In this document: in pieces, positions 1-7,711 of the stretch | Position numbering within the stretch: the stretch's first letter is position 1 | Layout: each line of letters starts with the position of its first letter | Origin: Lentisphaerota bacterium | GTDB taxonomy: Bacteria > Verrucomicrobiota > Kiritimatiellia > Kiritimatiellales > Pontiellaceae | Direction: 5' to 3' | Length of the DNA stretch: 39,701 nt | NCBI GenBank assembly: GCA_012729265.1 | Contig: JAAYDL010000194.1 | Span: forward strand, 1-39,701 | Notes under the pieces: generated by a model | The model's input: the letters and a program-made list of their open reading frames with translations, nothing else | Told to the model about the DNA's origin: nothing | The model's database searches: none | Position numbers and translations under genes: made by a program

Positions 1-186
1 ACCGCCCGACGGATCACGGCTTCGCGACGTTCTGTCTTACGACGAACCAGACACGAATCGATCTCATCCGGGCGGGAACCGCCCCCGGTCTGCCAACTGG
101 GAGCGGCACTCCTCTTCGAGGATTGCAAAATCCATTTCACGGGAAAAAGGATTTCTCCGATGTAATAGAAATTCATTCTCAAAATC

Positions 187-302
187 CTTTTTAAACAGAT
201 TGCTTTTCTGGGGTGCCTGCTCAGCGACGTGGCCGCCAGGATGGCTGCGGTACGGGGACAAGGCAGCCAAGATGGCTGCGATACGGGAAAAGTAGCGCCG
301 CC
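187..302. repeat. Palindromic repeat, copy A (with internal duplication)
   Basis: Direct repeat shared with 619-704. Both copies start with a T-rich segment (TTTAAAnAGATTG), continue with GGGGTG-CTGCTCAGCGACG and end with AGCGCCGCC. Copy A carries the core module twice (about 231-257 and 262-287), copy B once. The core GCAGCCA-AGA-TGGCTGC is a perfect 7-bp inverted repeat with a 3-base loop. No coding capacity is seen. The design resembles REP or MITE-like dispersed elements; the family is not identified. Confidence 0.75.
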
Positions 303-423
303 TCTATGCCGGTGGCGTTTTCCGGGAATGGCCGAAGGTGCATGAACCGGCGCATAGCGCAGGCTGTACTGGATCGCTTGTCTGGAGATCAGATTGCAAC
401 GAATGGATGAAAAGCAACGAATG

Positions 424-455
424 GGAATCATTCTGCCACCAAATCATTTTGCCTG
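424..455. repeat. Short AATCATTTTG-type repeat
   Basis: The stretch contains AATCATTCTGCC and AATCATTTTGCC in tandem. It aligns with the right half of the element at 15760-15833 (ATCATTTTGTTCC followed by AAATTATTTTGTC), so the same repeat type occurs at two distant places in the window. It is noncoding and its function is unknown. Confidence 0.5.
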
Positions 456-511
456 AGATAAAGCCTCCGAGCCCGCTGTGTCCTCCAGTGCAGCGGGTGG
501 TGAATAATTTT

Positions 512-547
512 GACCGCGAAGAAGGGACGACGCGAAGTGCGCAAGGG
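512..547. repeat. Degenerate CGAAG-rich repeat
   Basis: A degenerate run of ACCGCGAAG, GACGCGAAG and GCGCAAGGG units. Related purine-rich GAAACGAAG/GAACGAAG units appear on the minus strand of 26983-27020, inside a broken gene. It is noncoding and probably a short dispersed repeat. Confidence 0.4.
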
Positions 548-618
548 CATGAATTCATGCAGGATAATTTTTCGATTGGAGGAGTCGAAAATGGATCAAT
601 GATTTTGTCCTAATTATT

Positions 619-704
619 CTGTTTAAATAGATTGTTTTTCCGGGGTGACTGCTCAGCGACGTGGCCGCCAAGATGGCTGCGATACGGGAAAAGGTAGCGC
701 CGCC
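619..704. repeat. Palindromic repeat, copy B
   Basis: Second copy of the repeat at 187-302, with a single core module (GGCCGCCAAGATGGCTGCG). Its right end coincides with the point where the SDR reading frame loses similarity to its family; the last roughly 17 codons of that frame are repeat sequence. This suggests that insertion of, or recombination at, this repeat removed the 3' half of the gene. Confidence 0.75.
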
Positions 705-1072
705 GCATGCTTGGCGCAAAGGAATGTGCCGGTCAGGTTGGTTCCGATCACGCGGTTCCATTCGTCCATCGCAAGCTGCTCCATCGGACGGTTGATGCCG
801 ATGCCAGCATTGTTGACCAGCGCGTCCAGCCGGCCAAAGGCTTGCACGGTTTTATCGACGGCTTCTGCAACCTCGGTTTCTGAGGCGACATCGCAGCGGA
901 CAAAGAGCTGGTTCGGCGGGAGCGCTTTGGGTTCTTCGATATCGAACACGGCGACATTCCAGTCCGCTTCCAGCAACTGGTCGACGATCGCCTTTCCAAT
1001 ACCCCGGGTTCCGCCGGTCGCGATCGCCGCACGGCGGCGTTCATCGGATGGTCTGTAAAAGGTGCTATTCAT
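653..1072 (-). pseudogene. Truncated short-chain dehydrogenase/reductase (N-terminal half only)
   Basis: Encodes the NAD(P)-binding half of a classical SDR: the glycine motif TGGTRGIGKAI near the N-terminus, the conserved D in RCDVASE, and the NNAGI motif. Similarity stops near residue 122 (GTFLCAKHA). The remaining residues are read from a repeat element. Classical SDRs have about 250 residues with a catalytic Ser and YxxxK in the second half; these are absent and are not found downstream. The protein should therefore be inactive. The ATG overlaps the end of the GHMP kinase gene by 8 bases, so it was once translationally coupled to it. A short regulatory product cannot be excluded, but loss of function is far likelier. 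Confidence 0.8.
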
Positions 1073-2003
1073 AAAGCGTCACGCCCTCCGGAGAAACATT
1101 TAGGTGATAAACCGAATAGGCCAGCTCCGGCAATTCCGCATGGCCGATTCCGACGGCACAATCCCCCATTCCCGAACCTGAAATTTTTGCGCCGTACACG
1201 CCGTCCGCCTGCTGAAGTGCCGTAACAATTTCTGCCAGCTCCGGCGTATTTACGCCCATGGCATTCATCAGCTCCTGATTCCGATTCAAAACCGCGCCGA
1301 AGCCGTCGAAATCGTGTGCACGCAGAGCCTCAACGGCACGCAGCGCGCTCCGGCCAATCTCCTCATAGATCTGTTCATACTTCTGCGGATCAGCTGCGCG
1401 CAGCGCCTCCACCCGCTGAATTACTTTCGGCGTGGGTGTTTTGTATCCGCAATAAACCGCCGTCAGCGGAAGCGACAGCGCCACGGGATCGAAAGAAGGT
1501 TTGGTTGTGTAGCCCACCACGCCGCCGAAAACCGCCGCCGCCAAATCCGCTCCGGAGCCTCGCCCCTGCACCGCATGGACGGTTTCCAGCGCCGCTGAAA
1601 AAAGAGCTTCCCGATCAAACGGGCAACCGCAGTAGCGCGCAAGCGCAGCGTGCGTTGCGACGGTTACCGCCGCCGAGGAACCGAACCCGATATCGCTCGA
1701 AAACTCAGACTCGATTTCTAAATCGAAACCGTCCGGCAGCGTTTTTGCATGTTGTCGGATCGCCTGAAGCACAAAGCGGAACGAGGGATGATCGGCCAGC
1801 GCACCGAGCGGAGCTTCGTATTGCCCCAGCGCGGAATGGATCGTCAAACGGTTATCCGCGCGCGGAGTCAATCGAACCCTGATGGAGCGATCTATCGCGC
1901 AAACCAGCGCCGGATGGCCGTGGAGCACCGCGTGCTCACCAAGCAGCATTAAACTGCCGGGCGCGGTTGCGGTGATGGACGTTGACGGTTTCATCGGCGA
2001 CAT
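1065..2003 (-). CDS. GHMP-family kinase, mevalonate kinase-like
   Basis: Predicted cytoplasmic small-molecule kinase of 312 residues. All three GHMP motifs are visible: APGSLMLLGEHAVLHG at the N-terminus, the phosphate-binding DIGFGSSAAVTVA near residue 107, and KISGSGMGDC near the C-terminus. The first motif is typical of mevalonate kinase (isoprenoid synthesis by the mevalonate route). The GRGSGADLAAAVFGG segment, however, also recalls phosphomevalonate kinases, so the exact substrate is uncertain. No other mevalonate-pathway gene is in the window. The gene begins 6 bases after rsmB and overlaps the truncated SDR at its 3' end. A second ATG lies three codons in; the ribosome-binding site is weak for both. 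Confidence 0.75.
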   Translation of the reverse strand: MSPMKPSTSITATAPGSLMLLGEHAVLHGHPALVCAIDRSIRVRLTPRADNRLTIHSALGQYEAPLGALADHPSFRFVLQAIRQHAKTLPDGFDLEIESEFSSDIGFGSSAAVTVATHAALARYCGCPFDREALFSAALETVHAVQGRGSGADLAAAVFGGVVGYTTKPSFDPVALSLPLTAVYCGYKTPTPKVIQRVEALRAADPQKYEQIYEEIGRSALRAVEALRAHDFDGFGAVLNRNQELMNAMGVNTPELAEIVTALQQADGVYGAKISGSGMGDCAVGIGHAELPELAYSVYHLNVSPEGVTLYE

Positions 2004-2009
2004 GCAGCG

Positions 2010-3278
2010 CTACTTTCGTTGAAGCAAAGCGGCGAAAGCTCCGTCGGTTTCAGATTCAGGCGGGAAACACTTACTGGTTTTAATCAAACGGAACTCGGGA
2101 TGCGCACTCATCCAGCGGGCGACCAAATCTTCGTTTTCTTCGGTTTCAAGACTGCACGTGCTGTAAACGATTCGACCGCGCGGCTTCAGCAATTCCGCGC
2201 AGGCGGAAAGGATCTCAAACTGCAACTGCGTAATGGTTTCAATCCGCTCCGGGTCAATCCGCCAGCGCGCATCGGCCCGACGGCGGAGCACGCCGGTATT
2301 CAGGCAGGGGACATCGACCAAAACGGCATTAAACTGACGGTCGCCCAGCACCGCCTTTGGATCGCGCGCATCGCCCTGAACAATTTCGAGGCCGTCCAGT
2401 TTCATTCGTTTCTGATTTTCCCGCAGTACCGCGATTCGGTCTTCGTGCAGGTCCATCGCAACCAGCTCACCGCGACCCTTCATTCGCCCCGCCATCATGG
2501 CGGTTTTACCGCCCGGTGCGGCGCACGCATCGAGCACGACCTCGCCGGGGCGCGGAGCCAGCAGATCAACAGAGATGGAAGTCGCCGGATCCTGAACCGT
2601 AAAACAGCCCTCTTCATAGCCCGGCACCTTTTTCACGGCAACGCCGCGCGGCAGCACCAAAAAGATTTCGCGGTCCGAAAACGGGTGCAACAGCGGCTCG
2701 ATATCCGCCGCACGCAGCCGATCGATAAACTCGGCGGCATCCACGGCCGACTGCTCAATCCGCAGCGTCGTGGAAGGCGGGAGATTATTCCACTCCGCCA
2801 GCTTCAACGCGTCGGCCTCGCCGTATTGCTTGCTCCAACGATCCAACAATAACTTTGGGTGCGACAAACGAACATGCGGCGGTTGCTTTTCCAGATCGCT
2901 CAACACGACCTCGCGCTCGCGCTGAGCGCGTCGCAACACGGCATTCACCATCTTTGCTGCGCCGGGGCCGCCGGGTGGGATTTTGGCGGCTTCAACGGTT
3001 TCATTCAGCGCAGCATAGGGCTCCACGTCCATAAAGAGCAGCTGATAGAGGCCCACATATAAAACCGCCAGCACATATTCAACCGGAGCGTTTCTGATCC
3101 ACTTTTGTCCCAGCCATTCAAAGATCGCGCGGTTGCGTACAACGCCGTTCACCACCTCCAGAATGAAGGCATGGTTTTCCTGCACCTTGGCTAATTGTCG
3201 ATCTGGGAAACGGCCATCCGCCAGCCACTCAGAAATAATTTCGGCGGCCACTTGCCGACTGTTCTTCTTTTTTGCCAT
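2010..3278 (-). CDS. rsmB: 16S rRNA (cytosine-967-C5)-methyltransferase RsmB
   Basis: Methylates C967 of 16S rRNA (E. coli numbering) with S-adenosylmethionine. The N-terminal ~130 residues have the NusB-like RNA-binding fold (ALNETVEAAK, MVNAVLRR). The catalytic domain has the SAM motif DACAAPGGKT, the first catalytic cysteine in VDVPCLNTGVLRR (about Cys325) and the second in YSTCSLETEENE (about Cys375). The end DGAFAALLQRK is the usual C-terminal strand. I chose the ATG at 3278 because it follows AGAGGCG at a good distance; a longer frame starts 30 bases upstream without support. The product has 422 residues, normal for the family. It is the first gene of a small operon with the GHMP kinase and the broken SDR. 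Confidence 0.95.
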   Translation of the reverse strand: MAKKKNSRQVAAEIISEWLADGRFPDRQLAKVQENHAFILEVVNGVVRNRAIFEWLGQKWIRNAPVEYVLAVLYVGLYQLLFMDVEPYAALNETVEAAKIPPGGPGAAKMVNAVLRRAQREREVVLSDLEKQPPHVRLSHPKLLLDRWSKQYGEADALKLAEWNNLPPSTTLRIEQSAVDAAEFIDRLRAADIEPLLHPFSDREIFLVLPRGVAVKKVPGYEEGCFTVQDPATSISVDLLAPRPGEVVLDACAAPGGKTAMMAGRMKGRGELVAMDLHEDRIAVLRENQKRMKLDGLEIVQGDARDPKAVLGDRQFNAVLVDVPCLNTGVLRRRADARWRIDPERIETITQLQFEILSACAELLKPRGRIVYSTCSLETEENEDLVARWMSAHPEFRLIKTSKCFPPESETDGAFAALLQRK

Positions 3279-3304
3279 AAAAATCGCCTCTGTTCCTCTG
3301 TATT

Positions 3305-3336
3305 TCAATCGACAATCATCAATCGCAAATCGGCAA
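3305..3336. repeat. Short AATCG/AATC tandem run upstream of rsmB
   Basis: A short run of near-identical units (TCAATCG, ACAATCA, TCAATCG, CAAATCG) lies between the htrA-like stop and the rsmB start, in the presumed rsmB leader. It is noncoding. It may be a dispersed tandem repeat; no function is visible. Confidence 0.35.
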
Positions 3337-3352
3337 CCTGCTCCGAGGCCGC

Positions 3353-4426
3353 CTAATAGGGCCGTCCGGGGAATTGTTCCAACGTAAGGTCAACGGAGAA
3401 CGGAGTACCGCCCGCCCGTTGGAGCACCAACCGGATCTCGTTGCCGACCACATGATTAAAGATTTCGCGAAGCGCATCATCGGCTTTATGGATTGATTTA
3501 TCATTTACCGAAAGCACCTCATCGCCCGCCCGCAGTCCGACGCGAGCCGCCGGGGTATCGACATAGACATTTTCAATTTCCACCCGCCCCTCGTTCTCGC
3601 GGAAAAACGCCCCGATCCACGGCCATTCATGCTGCCCCGTCTTGATCAGCGAATTTGCCACCGCCATCGCCAGATTCGAGGGCACCGCAAAAGCAATCCC
3701 GGTTCCTTCGCCGAGAATCGCGGCATTGATGCCGACCAGCCGACCGTCCACATCCACCAGCGGTCCTCCGCTGTTGCCTTTATTCAGGGCCATATCGGTC
3801 TGGAGAAAATCTTCATAGGGCAAAATCTGCATGTGCCGCCCTTTTTGGCTGACGTGGCCCATCGAAACCGAACTCTGGAGGCTGTAAGGCGAACCGATGG
3901 CCATCACCATATGCCCCACACGCAGCCGGTCAGAATCGCCGGGCTCGACGGCGGGATAGGTCCGATTGCCGCCGTCGATTCTCAGCACGGCGAGGTCGGT
4001 GGCTTGGTCATGGCCCACGTAGCGAGCGGGAAGCTTTGTTTCATCGTTAAGCACCACTTCAATCCGTTGCGCCATTGCACCCTCAATCACGTGCCAACTG
4101 GTTAGGACATAGCCGCGTTCATCAATGATTACACCGGAACCCTCGCCCATCAGGTTTTCCCGTTCGCCATACCACGGATTTCCCAACAGGTCCCGATGGA
4201 TGGTAAACCTCACTTTTTCGGTGCGGATAACGACGACAGAGGATTTCACCTTATCCGCCACGTTCGCCATAATGTTGTTTAATTGATGGGCATAGTTTGT
4301 TGCATCATCCTGCGGAGAAATCTCAGGCTCAGCGGTATTCGAGGAGCGCTGCAGCGCCGAAATCAGCGCACTGCCGAACATCACCCCGCAGAACCCGATC
4401 AAAATCCATTTCCTGCGTCCGGTCAT
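3353..4426 (-). CDS. HtrA/DegQ-like serine protease with one PDZ domain
   Basis: Envelope protease for misfolded proteins, 357 residues, S1C family. A single N-terminal hydrophobic segment (WILIGFCGVMFGSALISAL, about residues 7-25) acts as signal or anchor. The trypsin-like domain has the triad His112 (SWHVIEG), Asp144 (ATDLAVLRI) and Ser219 (GNSGGPLVD). One PDZ domain follows, about residues 265-350 (VYVDTPAARVGLRAGDEVLSVN), so the layout is like DegS or short HtrA proteins rather than two-PDZ DegP. The ATG overlaps the xseB stop by 4 bases, so it is co-translated with xseB. The C-terminus is complete. Confidence 0.93.
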   Translation of the reverse strand: MTGRRKWILIGFCGVMFGSALISALQRSSNTAEPEISPQDDATNYAHQLNNIMANVADKVKSSVVVIRTEKVRFTIHRDLLGNPWYGERENLMGEGSGVIIDERGYVLTSWHVIEGAMAQRIEVVLNDETKLPARYVGHDQATDLAVLRIDGGNRTYPAVEPGDSDRLRVGHMVMAIGSPYSLQSSVSMGHVSQKGRHMQILPYEDFLQTDMALNKGNSGGPLVDVDGRLVGINAAILGEGTGIAFAVPSNLAMAVANSLIKTGQHEWPWIGAFFRENEGRVEIENVYVDTPAARVGLRAGDEVLSVNDKSIHKADDALREIFNHVVGNEIRLVLQRAGGTPFSVDLTLEQFPGRPY

Positions 4427-4656
4427 TCCTCCACCTCAAAGGGAGCTTCGACCAACTCGCCATCCTTCTTTACCAGCTTCTCAATCTTCTGCTCCACTTC
4501 ATTGAGTTTATTCGTGCACACATCGACCAACGCCGAGCCTTCTTCAAAGTGCTTGATCATCTCTTCCAGGCTCAGTTCGCCGCCTTCCATATCCGCAACC
4601 AACTTTTCCAGCCGCCCCAACGCCTGCTCAAAATCTGTAATTTTTGCATCTGCCAT
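4423..4656 (-). CDS. xseB: Exodeoxyribonuclease VII small subunit
   Basis: Small subunit of exonuclease VII, which degrades single-stranded DNA in both directions together with XseA. The 77-residue helical protein shows the family pattern: ITDFEQALGRLEKLVADMEG, then GELSLEEMIKHFEEGSAL and a charged C-terminal helix with LNEVEQKIEKL. A clear GGAGG-type site (CTGGAGG) lies about 8 bases before the ATG. It lies 15 bases after the ATPase gene that separates it from xseA, and overlaps the protease gene downstream by 4 bases. Confidence 0.95.
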   Translation of the reverse strand: MADAKITDFEQALGRLEKLVADMEGGELSLEEMIKHFEEGSALVDVCTNKLNEVEQKIEKLVKKDGELVEAPFEVEE

Positions 4657-4671
4657 TTTTTCCTCCAGTCC

Positions 4672-5898
4672 TCACAAACACTCAAATGGAATACCAACAA
4701 TTTTCTCTGTATACAATCGAGGAGCAAAATCATTGTTCACAACAATCCCGAAAGCACAGCCCCGTTCCTTTACAAAGCTGTTCAACCCCCGCAAGTCGCG
4801 TTGATCCACCCGCTGGCCCCGCTTGATCTCAATCGGCACCAACCCAAACATGCCCTCCAACACCAGATCCACCTCTGCACCGGCCGCTGTTCTATAATAA
4901 TATGGGTCATACGCGATGCCCAAAGCATTCAATTGCCGCAAAATCTCTTCCACCACCATGCCCTCCCAGGAACGCCCCACCATAGGATGCCCCAGCAAGG
5001 CCTGCAGATCAGGAATCCGCATCAAATAGTGCAGCAACCCCGAATCACGAAAATATCCTTTGGGAGCCTTCACAATACGCTTACGTGCATCCTTTTCATA
5101 AGCCGGAAGCTTGCGCCAAAGAAATGTTCCGTGAGCAATTTCAAAATAATCGCGAACCGTCGGCTGCGAAACCCCAAGCACTCGAGCCACCTCTGAATAG
5201 TTCAGTGTCTGGCCGGACAACCCCGCCAACACCTGAACAAATAACCGAAATTTTTCGCGATTCAGTCCAGGAAAAAGTTGCCCCACATCGCGCTGAAGAT
5301 AGGTTCGAACATAGTGATCCATCCACCGCTCTGAAAAACGAGCGTCATCTGTCAACCACGGTTCTGGATATCCCCCTTTGAACCAATAGTCGGCCACCCG
5401 TCCTGACATCGCCTCAATAATCTCAACCCCCGCCAAATCTCGCGGCGAGCAGGATCCTGAAGCAATCATCCGAATGGGTTGCCCGATCTCTCCCCTCAGC
5501 GTTTCCGCCCAAAGAAAAGGCGACATTTCAATAATTCCGACACGCCCCGCCAACGTCTCCGAAACCGAACGCATCAGTTCAGGCGAGCTTGATCCTGTGA
5601 TAATAAAGCGACCCTTCTTTGCCCGGTCTCGATCAACTTCAACCCTCAGAGCAGAAAACAGCCCCGGAAGCATCTGAGCCTCATCGATAATGGTCCGCTC
5701 AGAATATAAACGCAGAAACTGCTCAGGGTCCGGCTCAATCGCAGCCAGATCGCTCGCACGTTCAGCATCAAAATAGTGCCACGGCGTTCCCAACGATTTC
5801 ACCAGCGTGGTTTTCCCACACTGGCGCGGACCGACCACTGCAACGCAGGGAAACAGCTCCAGATATTCCTCCAAAAGCGATTGATAAATCCGTCTCAT
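4672..5898 (-). CDS. AAA ATPase of the DUF4143 type
   Basis: A 408-residue ATP-binding protein of a large family of unknown role found across bacteria and archaea. The AAA_14 domain has the P-loop GPRQCGKTTLVKSLG (Lys29) and Walker B-like TIIDEAQML. A DUF4143 region follows at about 195-355, with a winged-helix-like segment (NYSEVARVLGVSQPTVRDYF). The C-terminus (AEVDLVLEGMFGLVPIEIK) has the D...E-x-K pattern of a PD-(D/E)XK fold. I chose the ATG at 5898; a TTG at 5934 is also in frame. Neighbours make it an insertion between xseA and xseB, which are normally adjacent. A palindrome sits just upstream. Partner and function are unknown. Confidence 0.85.
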   Translation of the reverse strand: MRRIYQSLLEEYLELFPCVAVVGPRQCGKTTLVKSLGTPWHYFDAERASDLAAIEPDPEQFLRLYSERTIIDEAQMLPGLFSALRVEVDRDRAKKGRFIITGSSSPELMRSVSETLAGRVGIIEMSPFLWAETLRGEIGQPIRMIASGSCSPRDLAGVEIIEAMSGRVADYWFKGGYPEPWLTDDARFSERWMDHYVRTYLQRDVGQLFPGLNREKFRLFVQVLAGLSGQTLNYSEVARVLGVSQPTVRDYFEIAHGTFLWRKLPAYEKDARKRIVKAPKGYFRDSGLLHYLMRIPDLQALLGHPMVGRSWEGMVVEEILRQLNALGIAYDPYYYRTAAGAEVDLVLEGMFGLVPIEIKRGQRVDQRDLRGLNSFVKERGCAFGIVVNNDFAPRLYTEKIVGIPFECL

Positions 5899-5918
5899 GC
5901 AAAGCAAATTAAAACTCC

Positions 5919-5938
5919 AACCTTGAATATGCAAGGTT
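5919..5938 (-). promoter_or_regulatory. Palindrome upstream of the DUF4143 ATPase gene
   Basis: AACCTTG-AATATG-CAAGGTT on the plus strand: a perfect 7-bp inverted repeat with a 6-base spacer. It overlaps the xseA stop codon and ends about 20 bases before the ATPase ATG. Position and symmetry fit an operator for a dimeric regulator, or the edge of an inserted gene cassette. The ATPase has a winged-helix-like segment, so self-regulation is conceivable but unproven. Confidence 0.45.
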
Positions 5939-7313
5939 ATTTACTGTGAACATCGGACGCTACCTGCCCATCAGCAAACTGCGTAATAATGGTATCGCCC
6001 GATGCCAACACCGTAGCGCTCCGCACCACCGAACCATCCGGTCGCCGCGTCAGGCTGTAGCCGCGCCCCAAGACCGCCAACGGATTCAGCATCCGCAATT
6101 GCCCCTCAATCCGCTCCAACCGATACCGTTCGCGCTCCGCCTTCCGCTCCATCCGGTGCCGCATCAACACCGAACACTCATCCACCCGCTGATATCGCTG
6201 CTGCACCGCACCCTCCAGCGCATGTACCGCCCGCACATGGGCGTTTTCAATCCGCCGCTTCCCCTGCTGCACGCCCAGCTTCAGCAGATCGCCCATTCGC
6301 GTCTCCAGCGACCGCAACCGCTGACGATACTGCCGCACCAAATTTTCCGGCTCACGAAAGACATAACTGTGCGCCTGACGATTTAAACGCAAACGAAATT
6401 CCTGCACCATCGCCCGCAGCGCCTGACGCAGCTGTCGATCGCACCGCGCCACGGCTTCCACCAGCTCGCTCTTTTCCCGCACCGCCAGCTCTGCCGCCGC
6501 CGAAGGCGTCGGTGCGCGTACATCCGCCGTAAAATCCGCGATCGTAAAATCGATCTCGTGGCCAACCGCCGAAATCACCGGAATCGCAGAGCGTGCAATG
6601 GCCCGCGCCACCACCTCTTCGTTAAACGCCCACAAATCCTCAATACTGCCGCCGCCGCGCCCCACAATCAGCACGTCGATCGGCAACGTAGAGCATGCGT
6701 CCCGCTTGCCCCTCGTCAAGCGAGACGCTTGATCTACTTTATTCAAATAATCGATCGCTGCGGCGATGCTCTCTGCCGCGCCCGCACCCTGTACTTTTAC
6801 CGGTGCCAGGAGGATCTGAATATTCGGAAACCGCCGCGTCAGCACGTTGATGATGTCGCGAACCGCCGCCCCCGTTGGAGAGGTCACCACCCCGATTCGG
6901 CGCGGCAGCAGCGGCAACGGCTTTTTCCGATCCGCATCAAATAATCCCTCCGCAGCGAGCCTAGCCTTCAGCTTTTCAAACTGCTCCTGTAGATTGCCCT
7001 TGCCCGCCTCCTCCATCACCGAAGCGATCAGTTGATAGCGACCGCCTGATTCATAGAGACTCGGCCGCGCAAACAGCTGCACCTTCATGCCGTCCTTCGG
7101 GCGAAAGGTAACGCGCAGGTTATCCTTGCGGAACATCATGCAGGAAACCGCCGCACTCTCATCCTTCAGCGTAAAATACCAATGCCCGCTTGAATGGATC
7201 GTCACGCGCGACAGCTCGCCCTCCACCCACACTTCGCCGATGCCGCTCTCCAGCACCATCCGCGCCTTGCGGTTCACCTCCGCAACGGAATAAACTCTGC
7301 GTTTATCGCTCAT
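5937..7313 (-). CDS. xseA: Exodeoxyribonuclease VII large subunit
   Basis: Catalytic subunit of exonuclease VII, 458 residues. An N-terminal OB-fold (GEVWVEGELSRV, SGHWYFTLKDESA) is followed by the nuclease domain with IGVVTSPTGAAVRDI and the signature VGRGGGSIEDLWAFN, then SAVGHEIDFTIADF and APTPSAAAELAV. A coiled-coil stretch and the short C-terminal barrel (LGRGYSLTRRPDG) complete it. An unusual insert, QASRLTRGKRDACSTLP, sits just before the VGRGGGS motif and is encoded by a DNA hairpin (6697-6728). The frame is intact. The ATG follows AAGGA and overlaps the end of the RhuM fragment by 11 bases. The ATPase gene follows where xseB would be expected. Confidence 0.95.
   Translation of the reverse strand: MSDKRRVYSVAEVNRKARMVLESGIGEVWVEGELSRVTIHSSGHWYFTLKDESAAVSCMMFRKDNLRVTFRPKDGMKVQLFARPSLYESGGRYQLIASVMEEAGKGNLQEQFEKLKARLAAEGLFDADRKKPLPLLPRRIGVVTSPTGAAVRDIINVLTRRFPNIQILLAPVKVQGAGAAESIAAAIDYLNKVDQASRLTRGKRDACSTLPIDVLIVGRGGGSIEDLWAFNEEVVARAIARSAIPVISAVGHEIDFTIADFTADVRAPTPSAAAELAVREKSELVEAVARCDRQLRQALRAMVQEFRLRLNRQAHSYVFREPENLVRQYRQRLRSLETRMGDLLKLGVQQGKRRIENAHVRAVHALEGAVQQRYQRVDECSVLMRHRMERKAERERYRLERIEGQLRMLNPLAVLGRGYSLTRRPDGSVVRSATVLASGDTIITQFADGQVASDVHSK
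6697..6728. repeat. Palindromic element inserted in frame in xseA
   Basis: Two 12-base arms (GCGTCCCGCTTG and CAAGCGAGACGC) pair at 11 of 12 positions around an 8-base loop. The hairpin is read in the xseA frame as part of ASRLTRGKRDAC, a stretch absent from usual XseA proteins at this place, where a short variable loop precedes the VGRGGGS motif. It behaves like the Rickettsia palindromic elements that insert in frame at protein surface loops. No second copy was seen in the window. Confidence 0.6.
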
Positions 7314-7650
7314 TCAGATCCTTTGGTTTTTCAGCAATCTTCTTCTGAATCCCTTTCAAGCTTTCCAGATTGTAAAAATCCAGATTCCGCTGAACCTGCC
7401 GGGAACCCTCCTGACGAACCGACAAGAATTTCTTGTGAGTTGCCCCTTCGCCCAGCTCTCCTTCAGCATAAACATTTAGAATATGTTGACTTATGTTCTG
7501 CTGCGTCGTCTGAAAAAGCTCCGCCATCAGCGGCTGCGTCAACCAGACGGTCTCGTTTTCCAGTCGCACATCCAGCTTAATTTCTCCGTCTGGCGATTGG
7601 TATACCAGCAGCTCACCCTTCGGGGTTTCAGATTCACGTTTTTCACTCAT
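7303..7650 (-). pseudogene. N-terminal fragment of a RhuM-family protein
   Basis: About the first 90 residues match the N-terminus of virulence RhuM-family proteins: ELLVYQSPDGEIKLDVRLEN, TVWLTQPLMAELFQTT, EGELGEGATHKKFL and RQEGSRQVQRNLDFYNL. After FYNL, where the family continues with a long conserved domain, the frame switches to an unrelated tail (KGIQKKIAEKPKDLNER) that ends inside the xseA start. The product has 115 residues instead of roughly 330. The start ATG at 7650 has GAGGTG upstream. Probably a 3' deletion fused the fragment to the xseA leader. RhuM proteins are accessory genes of uncertain function, often mobile. Confidence 0.7.
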
Positions 7651-7711
7651 CCGACACCTCGTTCCTGCTTCCTGAAAGCGTAACAATTTGCAACGGTTTG
7701 GCCGCTTCCCG

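Larger units (their letters stand above)
1..652. other. Gene-poor repeat region
   Basis: No reading frame here resembles a known protein or has a convincing start. Two frames are open to the left edge, one on each strand (about 1-165 on plus and about 2-150 on minus), but both are short and have no recognisable motif, so a gene continuing beyond the window cannot be excluded. The interval contains two copies of a palindromic repeat (187-302 and 619-704), a short AATCATT-type repeat (424-455) and a degenerate CGAAG-rich stretch (512-547). A GC-rich inverted repeat lies at about 69-86. It appears to be a repeat-rich graveyard that has replaced the 3' half of the neighbouring SDR gene. Confidence 0.6.

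Noticed and set aside
187-704. CRISPR array from the repeated modules
   Set aside because: The modules are palindromic, unevenly spaced and only three in number, with no spacers of constant length or cas genes.
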